Shown: positions 15,644 to 25,346, numbered from the stretch's first letter. The stretch: DNA of 64,000 bases from Tenacibaculum todarodis (GCF_001889045.1 NZ_CP018155.1:2110001-2174000); one strand, 5' to 3'. A program made the numbers and translations. Notes: generated from the letters alone by a model not told the origin.

Positions 15644-16951
15644 CTATCCTCCAAAGTCATCAAAACGGATATTTTCGTCTGCAAGACCAAAATCTTCTCC
15701 CATTTTTTGTACTGCTTTGTTCATTAATGGTGGTCCACAGAAATATAATTCTAAATCTTCTGGTGATTCATGGTGATTTAAGTAGTTATCAATTACACAA
15801 TTATGTATAAAACCTACAAAACCATCTCCTGCTTCATCATTAATATCTTTTTTGGTAGTCCAATTATCTGCTTCTGCAGGATCAGATAAAGCAATGTAAA
15901 ATTTAAAGTTTGGAAAATCTTTTTCTAAAGCTCTAAAGTGTTCGATATAAAATAATTCTGCTTTAGAACGACCTCCGTACCAATAAGTTACTTTTCTACC
16001 TGTTTTTAATGTTCTAAATAAGTGATATAAGTGAGAACGCATTGGCGCCATACCTGCTCCACCTCCAACATATAACATTTCTGCATCAGATTCATTGATA
16101 AAGAATTCTCCATAAGGTCCAGAAATAACACACTTATCTCCTTTCTTTAAGTTGAATATGTACGAAGAAGCAATTCCTGGATTTACATCCATCCATCCAC
16201 CTTTCACTCTATCAAAAGGAGGTGTTGCAATACGTACATTTAACATAATCTCTCTTCCTTCAGCAGGATAAGAAGCCATAGAATATGCTCTTTCTACAGT
16301 TTCTGTATTTTTCATTACTAATGGTCTTAAGCCAAATTTATTCCACTCAGCTTCAAACTTATCTGCTACATCATGCTCTTCTGGATGCGCTGTAATATCC
16401 ATGTCAGCATAGTTTATTTCACAAGCTGGAATTTCAATTTGAATATATCCACCTGCTTTATAACCCATATCTTCTGGAATCTCAACAACAAACTCTTTAA
16501 TAAAAGTTGCTACGTTATAATTTCTTACAACAACTGCATCCCATTTCTTAATTCCAAAAATTTCTTCTGGAATAGAAATGTCCATGTCTTGTTTTACTTT
16601 TACCTGACAAGATAAACGAACACCATGTGCTAATTCTTTACGAGTAAAGTGAGGTGTTTCTGTTGGTAGAGCTTCACCTCCACCAGAGTTTACGTGACAT
16701 TCACATTGAATACATGTTCCACCTCCACCACAAGCTGATGGTAAAAATATTTTTTCGTTACCTAAAGTGGTTAATAAAGAACCTCCTGAAGCAACTTCAA
16801 TAGTTCTTTCTCCATTAATAGTAATTTTTACCGGTCCAGATGGCGATAATTTTTGCTTTACAAAAAGTAACAACGCTACTAATAATAAGGTAACTACTAA
16901 AAAGGCTCCTACTGTAGCTCCAATAATTCCAAAGTCAATTGCTCCTATCAT
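15644..16951 (-). CDS. nqrF: Na+-translocating NADH:quinone reductase subunit F
   Basis: 435 residues. NADH-oxidising subunit. An N-terminal membrane helix (about 8-30) is followed by a 2Fe-2S ferredoxin domain with Cys 74, 80, 83 and 115 (SACGGGGTCIQCECHV ... LSCQV), an FAD domain with RAYSMASYP, and an NADH domain with GGGAGMAPMRSHL and FCGPPLMN. Electrons go NADH-FAD-FeS and then to the membrane subunits. It is the last gene of the operon, and its start overlaps the nqrE stop by 1 bp. No apbE (flavin transferase) follows. Confidence 0.97.
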   Translation of the reverse strand: MIGAIDFGIIGATVGAFLVVTLLLVALLLFVKQKLSPSGPVKITINGERTIEVASGGSLLTTLGNEKIFLPSACGGGGTCIQCECHVNSGGGEALPTETPHFTRKELAHGVRLSCQVKVKQDMDISIPEEIFGIKKWDAVVVRNYNVATFIKEFVVEIPEDMGYKAGGYIQIEIPACEINYADMDITAHPEEHDVADKFEAEWNKFGLRPLVMKNTETVERAYSMASYPAEGREIMLNVRIATPPFDRVKGGWMDVNPGIASSYIFNLKKGDKCVISGPYGEFFINESDAEMLYVGGGAGMAPMRSHLYHLFRTLKTGRKVTYWYGGRSKAELFYIEHFRALEKDFPNFKFYIALSDPAEADNWTTKKDINDEAGDGFVGFIHNCVIDNYLNHHESPEDLELYFCGPPLMNKAVQKMGEDFGLADENIRFDDFGG

Positions 16952-17691
16952 TATTTAATTTCTTTAGTGTTAACAGCTACTTCTTCTTTAACTTCTTTAG
17001 TAGCTTCTTCTATTTTTTTCTCTTCAACCGTTTTTTCGATTGCTGTTTTATCTTCAGCTTTTGCTTCTTCTTCTCCACCTGTTAACATTCCACCGAAACT
17101 CATAAAACCAATTGCCATTAAACCTGTAACAATAAACGTAATTCCTAAACCTCTTAAAGGCGCTGGAATGTTAGAGTATCTAATTTTTTCACGAATTGCT
17201 GCAATAGCTAAAATTGCTAAAAACCATCCAATTCCTGATCCAACTCCGTACGTTAATGCCAAACCTAAAGTTGGTATCTCACGAGATTGCATAAATAAAC
17301 TTCCTCCTAAAATTGCACAGTTTACAGCAATTAATGGTAAGAAAATACCTAATGAATTGTATAATGATGGTGAAAATTTTTCAACAATAATTTCTACTAA
17401 TTGTACCATTGTTGCAATGGTTGCAATAAATAAAATAAATGAAAGGAAACTTAAATCGTATGCTGCATATTCTGCACCTAACCATTTTAAAGCTCCTGGT
17501 TGTAATATATATTGATCTAATAACCAGTTTAACGGTACTGTTACCATTAATACAAAGATTACTGCGGCTCCTAAACCTACAGCCGTAGTTACTTTTTTAG
17601 ATACAGCAAGGTAAGAACACATTCCTAAGAAAGTGGCAAATACCATGTTGTCTATAAAAATCGACTTGAAAAATAATTCTAAATGTTCCAT
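16951..17691 (-). CDS. nqrE: Na+-translocating NADH:quinone reductase subunit E, with charged C-terminal tail
   Basis: 246 residues with six membrane helices. Iron-ligating cysteines expected between NqrD and NqrE are at C25 (GMCSYLAVS) and C125 (VNCAILGG). Most NqrE proteins end near residue 200. This one continues from about 207 with some 40 residues made almost only of Glu, Lys, Ala, Val and Thr (EEEAKAEDK ... VNTKEIK). The tail is seen directly; its role is unknown. The gene overlaps nqrF by 1 bp. Confidence 0.96.
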   Translation of the reverse strand: MEHLELFFKSIFIDNMVFATFLGMCSYLAVSKKVTTAVGLGAAVIFVLMVTVPLNWLLDQYILQPGALKWLGAEYAAYDLSFLSFILFIATIATMVQLVEIIVEKFSPSLYNSLGIFLPLIAVNCAILGGSLFMQSREIPTLGLALTYGVGSGIGWFLAILAIAAIREKIRYSNIPAPLRGLGITFIVTGLMAIGFMSFGGMLTGGEEEAKAEDKTAIEKTVEEKKIEEATKEVKEEVAVNTKEIK

Positions 17692-17699
17692 AATATTTT

Positions 17700-18347
17700 T
17701 TAGTTTTCTTCGATTAATGCTTCGTTTCTACTACGTTGAATCCAAATAATAATTCCAACTACAATTAACGCCATTGGAGCTAATAACATAAATCCGTTAT
17801 TTTCATATCCTAAAGCATATAATCCAGTTTTTTCAATTGGATCTCCTAAAACTTTAAATCCTAATAAAGTACCAGAACCTAATAATTCTCTAAAGAATCC
17901 TACCAAAATTAAAATTACACCGTAACCAACTGCATTTCCAATTCCGTCTAAGAAAGAACGCCAAGGTCCGTTTGCTAAAGCGAAAGCTTCAAAACGTCCC
18001 ATAATAATACAGTTTGTAATAATTAGTCCGATAAAAGCACCTAAGGTTTTACTTAAATCATAAGCAACCGCCTTTAATACTAAATCTACTATAATTACTA
18101 AAGTAGCAACAACAATAAGTTGCGCAATAATTCTAATTTTTGAAGGAATAATGTTTCTCATTAAAGAGATAACAACGTTTCCTACTCCCATTACAAACAG
18201 CACTGAAACCGCCATTACAATAGAAGCTTTTAATTCTGCAGTAATTGCTAATGCAGAACAAATACCTAATACTTGAATAGTAATTGGATTGTTATCTGCA
18301 AATGGATCTGTGATTAATGCTGCGTCTTTTTTTGATAAAAGTCCCAT
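17700..18347 (-). CDS. nqrD: Na+-translocating NADH:quinone reductase subunit D
   Basis: 215 residues with six membrane helices. Cysteine motifs matching NqrE are LGICSALAITAELK (C30) and IITNCIIMGRFEAFA. NqrD and NqrE are related and pack as an inverted pair around an iron site in the known structure. It sits between nqrC and nqrE with gaps of 1 and 8 bp. Confidence 0.97.
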   Translation of the reverse strand: MGLLSKKDAALITDPFADNNPITIQVLGICSALAITAELKASIVMAVSVLFVMGVGNVVISLMRNIIPSKIRIIAQLIVVATLVIIVDLVLKAVAYDLSKTLGAFIGLIITNCIIMGRFEAFALANGPWRSFLDGIGNAVGYGVILILVGFFRELLGSGTLLGFKVLGDPIEKTGLYALGYENNGFMLLAPMALIVVGIIIWIQRSRNEALIEEN

Positions 18348-18348
18348 A

Positions 18349-19095
18349 TTAATTTGTTTTTAATGTTTTAAAGTAAGGTACATATTTTTTCAACTCAGAC
18401 TTAATCATTGCTGAAACTCCATCACCAGTAATTGTTGCACCGGCAATTGCATCTACTTCGTTATCTGTTTTATCTATATTCTTTGGATCGTTGTTGGATT
18501 TTGAAATTGCAATTCCTTTGAAATTACCATCTTTCTTTAAATTTTCTCCAATAAAATCATCCATAAAGAAACGTAGTTTAATGTTTGCACCTAAACCTGC
18601 TGTTTCTCCTTTATGATCAAAATAGGCTCCTTGAATAACCATATTTTCGTCCATACCAACATAAGCCCAAACTGCATCCCAAAGACCTTTACCTCTAATT
18701 GGTGCGATGTAAAATGTTTTACCATCTTTCTCTCCAATAAACAAAGGTAGCTTTCTTTCTTTCCCTTCTTTTTCTGCTGTTTGTTGCTTTTTAACATCAA
18801 TTAAATACGCATTTTCGTCTTCGGTAGTTTTATTTCCTTGAATTACTAATTGCTTTGTAATGTATTTAGAAAATTCTCCAGCTACTTTATCTTTAGAAAC
18901 AAAGATTGCGCTAGATTCATCATTTTCATTTACACCCATTGCGTATAAAATATTCTGTTGTTTTTCTATACGTTTGTTTTCATCAATTGTTGGTTTCAAC
19001 GATGATGCTAAAAACGCTAATAATGATCCTACTACTATTACCATTCCTGTGGCAAAAAGTAGTGTATATAAATTACTATCTGTTCTCTTACTCAT
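18349..19095 (-). CDS. nqrC: Na+-translocating NADH:quinone reductase subunit C
   Basis: 248 residues. One N-terminal membrane helix (about 10-32) precedes a periplasmic FMN-binding domain. The flavinylation motif DAIAGATIT (215-223) contains Thr221, the expected site of covalent FMN. That bond is made by ApbE, which is not encoded in this window. The gene lies in the tight nqr run (1-2 bp gaps). Confidence 0.97.
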   Translation of the reverse strand: MSKRTDSNLYTLLFATGMVIVVGSLLAFLASSLKPTIDENKRIEKQQNILYAMGVNENDESSAIFVSKDKVAGEFSKYITKQLVIQGNKTTEDENAYLIDVKKQQTAEKEGKERKLPLFIGEKDGKTFYIAPIRGKGLWDAVWAYVGMDENMVIQGAYFDHKGETAGLGANIKLRFFMDDFIGENLKKDGNFKGIAISKSNNDPKNIDKTDNEVDAIAGATITGDGVSAMIKSELKKYVPYFKTLKTN

Positions 19096-19097
19096 AA

Positions 19098-20303
19098 CTA
19101 GGCAGTTTTAACTTTAGCACGTTTTAATCTCTTTTTTACATTTCCTTGAACCACATAATGATCAATGGTTGGTGCAAATACATTCATTAATAGAATTGCA
19201 AGCATTACTCCTTCTGGATATGCTGGATTGAAAACACGAATCATAATAGATATAAAACCGATTAAGAAACCGTAAATCCATTTTCCTTTATTGGTTTGCG
19301 ATGCTGTTACAGGATCTGTTGCCATATACACTGCTCCAAATGCAAAACCTCCAATTAATAAATGTTTCCAGAAATCTAAACTCATTAATCCGTAGAACTT
19401 ACTTGTTTCACCAATCCAACCCATTTCTACAACTTGGTTGAATACAAAGCCCATTACTAAAGCTCCGATTACTGCTGATAACATTATTCTCCAACTTCCA
19501 ATTTTAGTGAAAATTAAAAATAACGCTCCAAGTAATATTAGTAAGGTGGATGTTTCACCAACCGAACCTGGAATAAATCCGAAGAACATATCCCAATTAG
19601 AAAAACTTGATTGTGCATTCTGAGCTAAACTACCTAACATAGTTTCACCTGAAATTGCATCTGCCGTTCCTGTTAATTCTCTTGCGTCTGCTACCCAAAC
19701 TTTATCTCCAGACATCCAAGTTGGATATGCAAAGAATAAGAATGCTCTAATAGTTAAAGCTGGATTTAAAATATTCATTCCTGTTCCTCCAAAAACTTCT
19801 TTACCAATTACAACACCAAAGATTACGGCTACTGCCAACATCCAAAGTGGTAAATCTATTGGTACAATTAATGGAACTAACATTCCTGTTACTAAATATC
19901 CTTCTTCTACTTCGTGTCCTTTAATTACCGCGAAGATAAATTCTACTATTAAACCAACTCCATACGATACAATTACTAATGGTAAAATTTTAGCTGCTCC
20001 GATAAGTAAATTATCTAAGTTCCAAAAGTTTCCACTAAAGAAAGACATTCCTTCAGTAAAACCATTAATTGCTGCGTTGTGTTGGTAACCTGCGTTAAAC
20101 ATACCAAAGATTAAACAAGGTACCAATGCCATAATTACTATGTTCATTGTACGCTTTAAATCGTCAGCTGCTTTTATATGAGTTCCGTTATGAGTGATCT
20201 CATTTGGTAAGTATAAAAAGGTATGGATTGCATTAAATGCAGGTGCCATTTTGGTTCCTTTATACTTCTCTTTTAAATTATGTAAATTTTGTTTTAAGCC
20301 CAT
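19098..20303 (-). CDS. nqrB: Na+-translocating NADH:quinone reductase subunit B
   Basis: 401 residues, about ten membrane helices. It is the main Na+-channel subunit and carries covalent FMN and riboflavin in known complexes. The flavinylation region PGSVGETSTL is visible, with Thr near residue 251. GGTGMNILNPALTIRAF and FGAVYMATDPVTA are also typical. Gap to nqrA is 1 bp. Confidence 0.97.
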   Translation of the reverse strand: MGLKQNLHNLKEKYKGTKMAPAFNAIHTFLYLPNEITHNGTHIKAADDLKRTMNIVIMALVPCLIFGMFNAGYQHNAAINGFTEGMSFFSGNFWNLDNLLIGAAKILPLVIVSYGVGLIVEFIFAVIKGHEVEEGYLVTGMLVPLIVPIDLPLWMLAVAVIFGVVIGKEVFGGTGMNILNPALTIRAFLFFAYPTWMSGDKVWVADARELTGTADAISGETMLGSLAQNAQSSFSNWDMFFGFIPGSVGETSTLLILLGALFLIFTKIGSWRIMLSAVIGALVMGFVFNQVVEMGWIGETSKFYGLMSLDFWKHLLIGGFAFGAVYMATDPVTASQTNKGKWIYGFLIGFISIMIRVFNPAYPEGVMLAILLMNVFAPTIDHYVVQGNVKKRLKRAKVKTA

Positions 20304-20304
20304 A

Positions 20305-21657
20305 TTATCCTAATTCTTCTCTCATTAAATCTAACCCTTCTCTGATTATTTTTTGGTGAGGTTGTTTTGATACACAAATAAACTCAGTCAATGCAAAATC
20401 TTCTGGCGCTACTTCATAGGCACCTAAAGCTTCCATTTCATCTAAATCTTTATACATACAAGCTTTTAAAAGTTGCATTGGATAAATATCTAAAGGAAAA
20501 ACTTCTTCGTAAGATCCTGTTACTACAAATGCTCTATGTTCACCATTTGTATTGGTATTTAGATCATATTTTTTCTTTGGAGTTAACCAAGAAAAAGTAA
20601 ATGCTCTTGAAGTTGAAATCTTATTAAAAATTGGCTTATTCCATCCAAATAATTCATAATCATTTCCTTCTGGAATTGCTGTAATTTGAGTGTCGTAATA
20701 TCCTAAGAAATTATCTTGAGAAACTTGCGTTCCACTTAATACATTTCCGCTAATAATACGTTCATTATCGGTATCTAAATTACCTTTTACAATGTCACCA
20801 ATATTTGCTCCTGCTAATACAGTTACATAATGTGGTTTGTTAAATTTAGAACCTGTTAATGCTACCGTTCTTGTTGCGTTGAATTTTCCTGTTAAGAATA
20901 ATTCACCTATTACAACTAAATCTTGCGGATTAACAACCCAAACAACTTCTCCTTTGTTTATAGGACTTACTTTAGCAATTTGCGTACTAACGTTTCCTAC
21001 AGGATGCGGTCCAGAAACTTGGTGTACTTCAACTCCTTTAGCAGATGCTAATGGCGAATTTGAAGAACCTACAGCAACATGCACTTTACCCGTTGTTAAC
21101 TTTGTTAACGCAGTTAAAGCTGTTTGTAACTCTGCTTCTTTACCTTTTAAAGTATAGTCTAAATCTCCCGCTAACGGCGCACTTGCGTGTCCTGAAACAA
21201 AAATTGCTTTTGGTGCTTGATTTGGATTTGCAACAACATCATAAGGACGTTGTTTAACAAAAGGCCAACAACCAGAAGCAAATAAATGATTTTTAACCTC
21301 CTCAGCAGACATTGCGTCTACATTAGCTGTTCCAAAATCCTTATAATCTTGCTTACTATCTGCAGTAATTTTGATGGTTAATACTTTTCTTCTTTCTCCA
21401 CGTATTATCTCAGAAATTTTACCACTTACCGGACTTGGAAATAAAATACGTTCATCACTTTTATCATAAAAAAGTGCTTCACCTGCTTTTACTTCTGTTC
21501 CTTCTTTTGCTAAAATCTTAGGGATAACTCCATGAAATTCTTCGGGATTTACTGCATAAACACTACCTAAAGAAAGTTTGGTAGTTGTTTGTTCTGCATC
21601 ACCGACAAGCTTAATATCTAAGCCTTTTTTAATTCGAATGTCTTTTGACATAGTCAA
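20305..21657 (-). CDS. nqrA: Na+-translocating NADH:quinone reductase subunit A
   Basis: 450 residues. Cytoplasmic, peripheral subunit with no membrane helices, proposed to take part in quinone binding. Recognisable parts are the N-terminal IKKGLDIKLVG, the biotinyl-like barrel (VPKILAKEGTEVKAGEALF-like region about 46-65), GCWPFVKQRPYD and FVSGHASAPLAGDLDY. First gene of the operon nqrABCDEF. A TAAATTTG box lies 29 bp upstream. Confidence 0.97.
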   Translation of the reverse strand: MTMSKDIRIKKGLDIKLVGDAEQTTTKLSLGSVYAVNPEEFHGVIPKILAKEGTEVKAGEALFYDKSDERILFPSPVSGKISEIIRGERRKVLTIKITADSKQDYKDFGTANVDAMSAEEVKNHLFASGCWPFVKQRPYDVVANPNQAPKAIFVSGHASAPLAGDLDYTLKGKEAELQTALTALTKLTTGKVHVAVGSSNSPLASAKGVEVHQVSGPHPVGNVSTQIAKVSPINKGEVVWVVNPQDLVVIGELFLTGKFNATRTVALTGSKFNKPHYVTVLAGANIGDIVKGNLDTDNERIISGNVLSGTQVSQDNFLGYYDTQITAIPEGNDYELFGWNKPIFNKISTSRAFTFSWLTPKKKYDLNTNTNGEHRAFVVTGSYEEVFPLDIYPMQLLKACMYKDLDEMEALGAYEVAPEDFALTEFICVSKQPHQKIIREGLDLMREELG

Positions 21658-21686
21658 GTTTAACTTTTAGTTATCTTAAAAACACG

Positions 21687-21694
21687 CAAATTTA
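21687..21694 (-). promoter_or_regulatory. Putative -7 box of the nqr operon
   Basis: On the minus strand it reads TAAATTTG (TAnnTTTG), 29 bp before nqrA. It is the only exact match in the divergent nqrA-plug gap on that strand. Confidence 0.5.
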
Positions 21695-21799
21695 CTGATT
21701 TTGTAAATTTTGGGTAAATATTTGCTTTCTTATCTTTAAATAAAAACTTTATTTATATTCGTTCTAAATAAATAGATTTTAGTTTGGCGTATATTTTGA

Positions 21800-21807
21800 T
21801 ACATTTG
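21800..21807 (+). promoter_or_regulatory. Putative -7 box of the T9SS plug gene
   Basis: TACATTTG lies only 5 bp before the ATG at 21813. If used, the transcript would be nearly leaderless. Confidence 0.5.
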
Positions 21808-21812
21808 TAAAT

Positions 21813-23030
21813 ATGATAAAGAATTGCATCCTTTCTTTTTTTCTATTGATGTTGAGCTTAACTCAAGCCCAAAATATAAAAACTATTCAACTACGTCCCT
21901 TGGGCGAAAATCAGTTTTCTGCAATTGTTCCTTTGGGATCTGTTTTAGAATTATCTTTTGATGATTTAGACGCTGACAGTAAAGAATATCAATACAAAAT
22001 AGAACATATGACTCCCGATTGGGAGCCTAGTAATTTAATTGCCAATCAATATATAAATGGATTTGAACAAAATTACATTTCTAATGTTTCAAATTCATTT
22101 AACACATTGCAAAACTACTCACATTATTCAGTACAAATTCCTAATCAAAGCACCTTAATTACCAAAAGTGGCAATTATTTATTATCTGTTTTAGATGAAT
22201 ATGATGAGATACTCTTTACACGAAGATTTGTCTTTTATGAAAATACGACAACTGTTGGAGTTGCAGTATATAGAAGTAGAGACACTAAAACAATAAACGA
22301 ACAGCAAACCATACAATTCTCAATAAATTATCCTGGAATACGAATAAATAATCCTTCTCAAGAGATAAGTGTTTCTCTTATACAAAACAACAATTGGAAC
22401 ACTGCTATAAATAATTTACAACCTCAATTTTTAAGACCAAATCAACTTTTGTACAAGTACACAAGAGAGACTAATTTTTGGGGCGGAAACGAATATTTAC
22501 ATTTCGATAATAAATACATTAGAAACACCAGTTTAAATATTGCTAAGACGGAACAAAAAGAGATTTTCCACAACTATTTATATATTGACGAACCTAGGGC
22601 GGAAAATATTTACACCTACAATCCAGACATAAACGGACAATTTGTTGTGCGAACTTTAGACGGAAAAAACCCAGAAACTGAAGCAGATTACGCAATGTTA
22701 CATTTTGCTCTCGAAGCTTTAGAACCTTATAAAAACAAAGATGTTTATGTATTTGGTGCTTTCAATAATTTTGAATTGAATACTGAAAACAAAATGACCT
22801 ACAATAAAGAAGCTAAGTTTTATGAAGCTGAAATTGCTTTGAAACAAGGTTTTTACAATTACAGTTATGCAACTATAAATGAAAACGGAATTGTAGATTT
22901 ATCTGAAATTGATGGCTCTTTTTATCAGACAGAAAATGAATATACAGTAATTGTTTACTACAAACCTTTTGGAGAAATTTACCATAGAGTTATTGGCGTA
23001 GGTAACGGTTTTTTTGATCAAAATAAGTAA
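21813..23030 (+). CDS. Type IX secretion system plug protein (former DUF5103)
   Basis: 405 residues with a signal peptide (cut after about LTQAQ, residue 20). The N-terminal domain (about 25-140: IKTIQLRPLGENQFSAIVPLGS, YKIEHMTPDWEPS, GFEQNYI) matches the T9SS plug first domain; later segments form the second domain and an E-set-like C-terminus. In Flavobacterium the plug closes the periplasmic side of the SprA translocon. Secretion genes sprA and porV are not here. Divergent from nqrA. Confidence 0.87.
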   Translation: MIKNCILSFFLLMLSLTQAQNIKTIQLRPLGENQFSAIVPLGSVLELSFDDLDADSKEYQYKIEHMTPDWEPSNLIANQYINGFEQNYISNVSNSFNTLQNYSHYSVQIPNQSTLITKSGNYLLSVLDEYDEILFTRRFVFYENTTTVGVAVYRSRDTKTINEQQTIQFSINYPGIRINNPSQEISVSLIQNNNWNTAINNLQPQFLRPNQLLYKYTRETNFWGGNEYLHFDNKYIRNTSLNIAKTEQKEIFHNYLYIDEPRAENIYTYNPDINGQFVVRTLDGKNPETEADYAMLHFALEALEPYKNKDVYVFGAFNNFELNTENKMTYNKEAKFYEAEIALKQGFYNYSYATINENGIVDLSEIDGSFYQTENEYTVIVYYKPFGEIYHRVIGVGNGFFDQNK

Positions 23031-23104
23031 AACTATTACCACAACTTTACACATCTTCCAGTTTAAAACTTGCACTACTCAAACAAAACCATTATTTTTA
23101 TTCA

Positions 23105-23491
23105 ATGGTTACAAAAATAACAAATGGCATTCAAATTTCTGTAAAGACTACTTACGACGGTACAATCCATCGTAACGATATAACTTACCATGCTTTTAGT
23201 TATTATATTTCTATTGTAAACAAATCTAAAGATACTGTACAATTAACAGAACGCTTCTGGAACATTTACGACTCTTTAAATGACCCTGATTTTGTTAAAG
23301 GAGAAGGTGTAATTGGACAAACACCAACATTATTACCAAATGATGAATACACCTATAAATCTAACTGTTTTTTACAATCTACAGCAGGTTCTATGAAAGG
23401 GTTTTACAAAATGATTAACCAAGAAAATAGTGATGAATTTTTAGTAGCAATACCAACCTTTCAACTTACAACTACACCACAACTCAACTAA
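23105..23491 (+). CDS. apaG: ApaG (Co2+/Mg2+ efflux-associated) protein
   Basis: 128 residues, full family length. It is a single FN3-like beta sandwich with typical ITNGIQISVKTTYDG, YTFYISIVNKS-like (YYISIVNKSKDTVQL), RFWNIYDS and GVIGQTPTLLPNDEYTYKS stretches. The biochemical role is still unclear; links to cobalt resistance and to Ap4A metabolism have been reported. Its stop is directly followed by the start of the DUF3667 gene (0 bp gap), so they share a transcript. Confidence 0.95.
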   Translation: MVTKITNGIQISVKTTYDGTIHRNDITYHAFSYYISIVNKSKDTVQLTERFWNIYDSLNDPDFVKGEGVIGQTPTLLPNDEYTYKSNCFLQSTAGSMKGFYKMINQENSDEFLVAIPTFQLTTTPQLN

Positions 23492-24634
23492 ATGGCTAAG
23501 AGTAAAAAACTTATTGAGATTAAAGATCCTGAATGTTTAAACTGTAGCTATCCTTTTTCTGGTTATGAAGTTTTTTGCCCAGAATGTGGTCAAAAAAATA
23601 AAGGTAACAAACTTACATTTGGTAGTTTTATAAAAGAAGTTTTTAATGGTTTTGTCTCTTGGGATGCAAAGTTTTGGACAACCATCTTTCCACTTTTATT
23701 TAAACCAGGTAAGGTTTCTAAAGATTATATTGAAGGGAAAAGACAGCGTTATTCTAATCCGTTTCGTTTTTATTTAACGGTTTCCATTTTATTCTTTTTA
23801 ATAATTGGTTTAACTAACAGTTATCAGAGATTACAAGATTTAAAAAGCGGTAAGAGCTCGAGTATAATGCAAGGGAAAAATTTTACCTTTAACAAAAACG
23901 GCATAAAAGCAGAAAATAATGATGTTAATTTAGACTCTGTTAAAAGCCAAGTTTTTAAACAAATAGAGAAAGAAGAAAACAGAAAAGATTCACTTACTCG
24001 ATTAGTAGAAAACCACACTATATCTGAAGAAAAAAAAGACTCTATATTAGGCTACAACAATAATGGAATAAACTTTGGTTTTGGCGATTCTAATCAAATG
24101 GGAAGATACATGTTGTTTCATAAAAAAAACCCTTCCGCTTCGCCAGATCAAGCGTTAGATAGTTTAAAAATTGAAAAAACATTTGCTAATAGATTTTGGT
24201 ATTCTAGAGCGGGTTTTATGAATAAGATGATGAGTGACAGTGAAACAAGTACTAATTTCTACAAACAAATGCTTTCGTATGCTTCTATTGCTTTGTTTAT
24301 TTTACTACCAATGTTTACGCTATTTTTAAGAATAATTTATGTGCGTAGAAAATTCACTTATATAGAACATTTAGTATTTGTATTTCATGTACAAACCGTA
24401 TTTTTCTTACTCTTTTCAATCTTTTATTTAATAAGTTTTGCCAACAATGCAGAAAATGCAATTCCACTATTTTTAGGATTATTTCTTATCTACCTTTTTA
24501 TAGCAATGAAAAGGTTTTATAAACAAGGATTTTTCAAGACATTTTTTAAATTTATGTTAGCCAATTTCGCATATATAATTCTAGCTTCTTTAGGTATGGT
24601 TGCTATTTCTTTTATTGCGTTTGCACTATCTTAA
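23492..24634 (+). CDS. DUF3667 membrane protein with N-terminal zinc ribbon
   Basis: 380 residues. The N-terminal zinc ribbon is CLNCSYPFSGYEVFCPECGQ (CxxC ... CxxC, about 15-34), followed by the DUF3667 core (SWDAKFWTTIFPLLFKPGK, YIEGKRQRYSNPFRFY), a first membrane helix, a long charged periplasmic-type loop with coiled-coil character, and three C-terminal helices. Function unknown. Its stop overlaps the convergent NRDE gene in TTAA. Confidence 0.87.
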   Translation: MAKSKKLIEIKDPECLNCSYPFSGYEVFCPECGQKNKGNKLTFGSFIKEVFNGFVSWDAKFWTTIFPLLFKPGKVSKDYIEGKRQRYSNPFRFYLTVSILFFLIIGLTNSYQRLQDLKSGKSSSIMQGKNFTFNKNGIKAENNDVNLDSVKSQVFKQIEKEENRKDSLTRLVENHTISEEKKDSILGYNNNGINFGFGDSNQMGRYMLFHKKNPSASPDQALDSLKIEKTFANRFWYSRAGFMNKMMSDSETSTNFYKQMLSYASIALFILLPMFTLFLRIIYVRRKFTYIEHLVFVFHVQTVFFLLFSIFYLISFANNAENAIPLFLGLFLIYLFIAMKRFYKQGFFKTFFKFMLANFAYIILASLGMVAISFIAFALS

Positions 24635-25311
24635 ACCAACAAATCTTTATAAGTCATTTTTACTAAATAATTTTCTTTTATTACTGAAGTAACACTCACT
24701 GTTTCTACAAACGGTCGTTTCATTTTTAGCGAAGTTCCAACATCTCCTTTTGTTTCATCTTGATGAAATTCTAAAATATTCGCCTGCTGAAAATCAACTT
24801 GTTCACTCAACCAATCTGCAAACCAATTTTTACGAGATTGCTTCATTTCTTCCGTATATAAAGTTGAAGAAGACCAAATATGTGGTTCTTGTGTTAGTTG
24901 CTTGAAATGCTTTTGAGTTCCATCCCAAACCAATTCAAAGGTTTGTAAACTTGTATTCCAATCTACCAAAACAATGGTAAACGGTTCAATATCTACAAAA
25001 TCATAATCAGTTATAAAAGCTACAGCATCATTAGAAATTAAAATTTCTTTTACAATTACACCTCTACTTAACCTGTAATATTTATTACGTTCATGTTTTG
25101 TAAATCCGCCATTTAGTAAGCAAACTAATCTATTTTTTTCACTTAAACCAATCCAAGTTCCCCCAGCTAATTCATCTTTCGGAAAGGTTAATTCCACACC
25201 ATTTTCATCATATTTTTTAGGCGGAATGGTTGTTCGGATCGGACTTTCATCTCTATTAGAAGTCAATATAAAATTGTTATTTCCCAAAGGGAGATAGGTA
25301 ACTGTACACAT
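24631..25311 (-). CDS. NRDE (TANGO2-like) family protein
   Basis: 226 residues. It begins MCTVTYLPLG and carries the namesake SNRDE motif at about 18-22, then GGTWIGLSEKNRLVCLLN. Cys2 after Met suggests an N-terminal-nucleophile type processing, as proposed for the family. In animals TANGO2 affects heme and lipid handling; bacterial function is not established. Convergent with the DUF3667 gene (4-bp overlap). Confidence 0.9.
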   Translation of the reverse strand: MCTVTYLPLGNNNFILTSNRDESPIRTTIPPKKYDENGVELTFPKDELAGGTWIGLSEKNRLVCLLNGGFTKHERNKYYRLSRGVIVKEILISNDAVAFITDYDFVDIEPFTIVLVDWNTSLQTFELVWDGTQKHFKQLTQEPHIWSSSTLYTEEMKQSRKNWFADWLSEQVDFQQANILEFHQDETKGDVGTSLKMKRPFVETVSVTSVIKENYLVKMTYKDLLV

Positions 25312-25346
25312 ATACTAAAAGGGTATTTAAAGTTGTATAAAAATTG

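Noticed and set aside
16967..17515. Plus-strand frame of 182 codons opposite nqrE
   Set aside because: It is antisense to a certain nqrE with matching codon pattern; length results from the base composition of the membrane gene.
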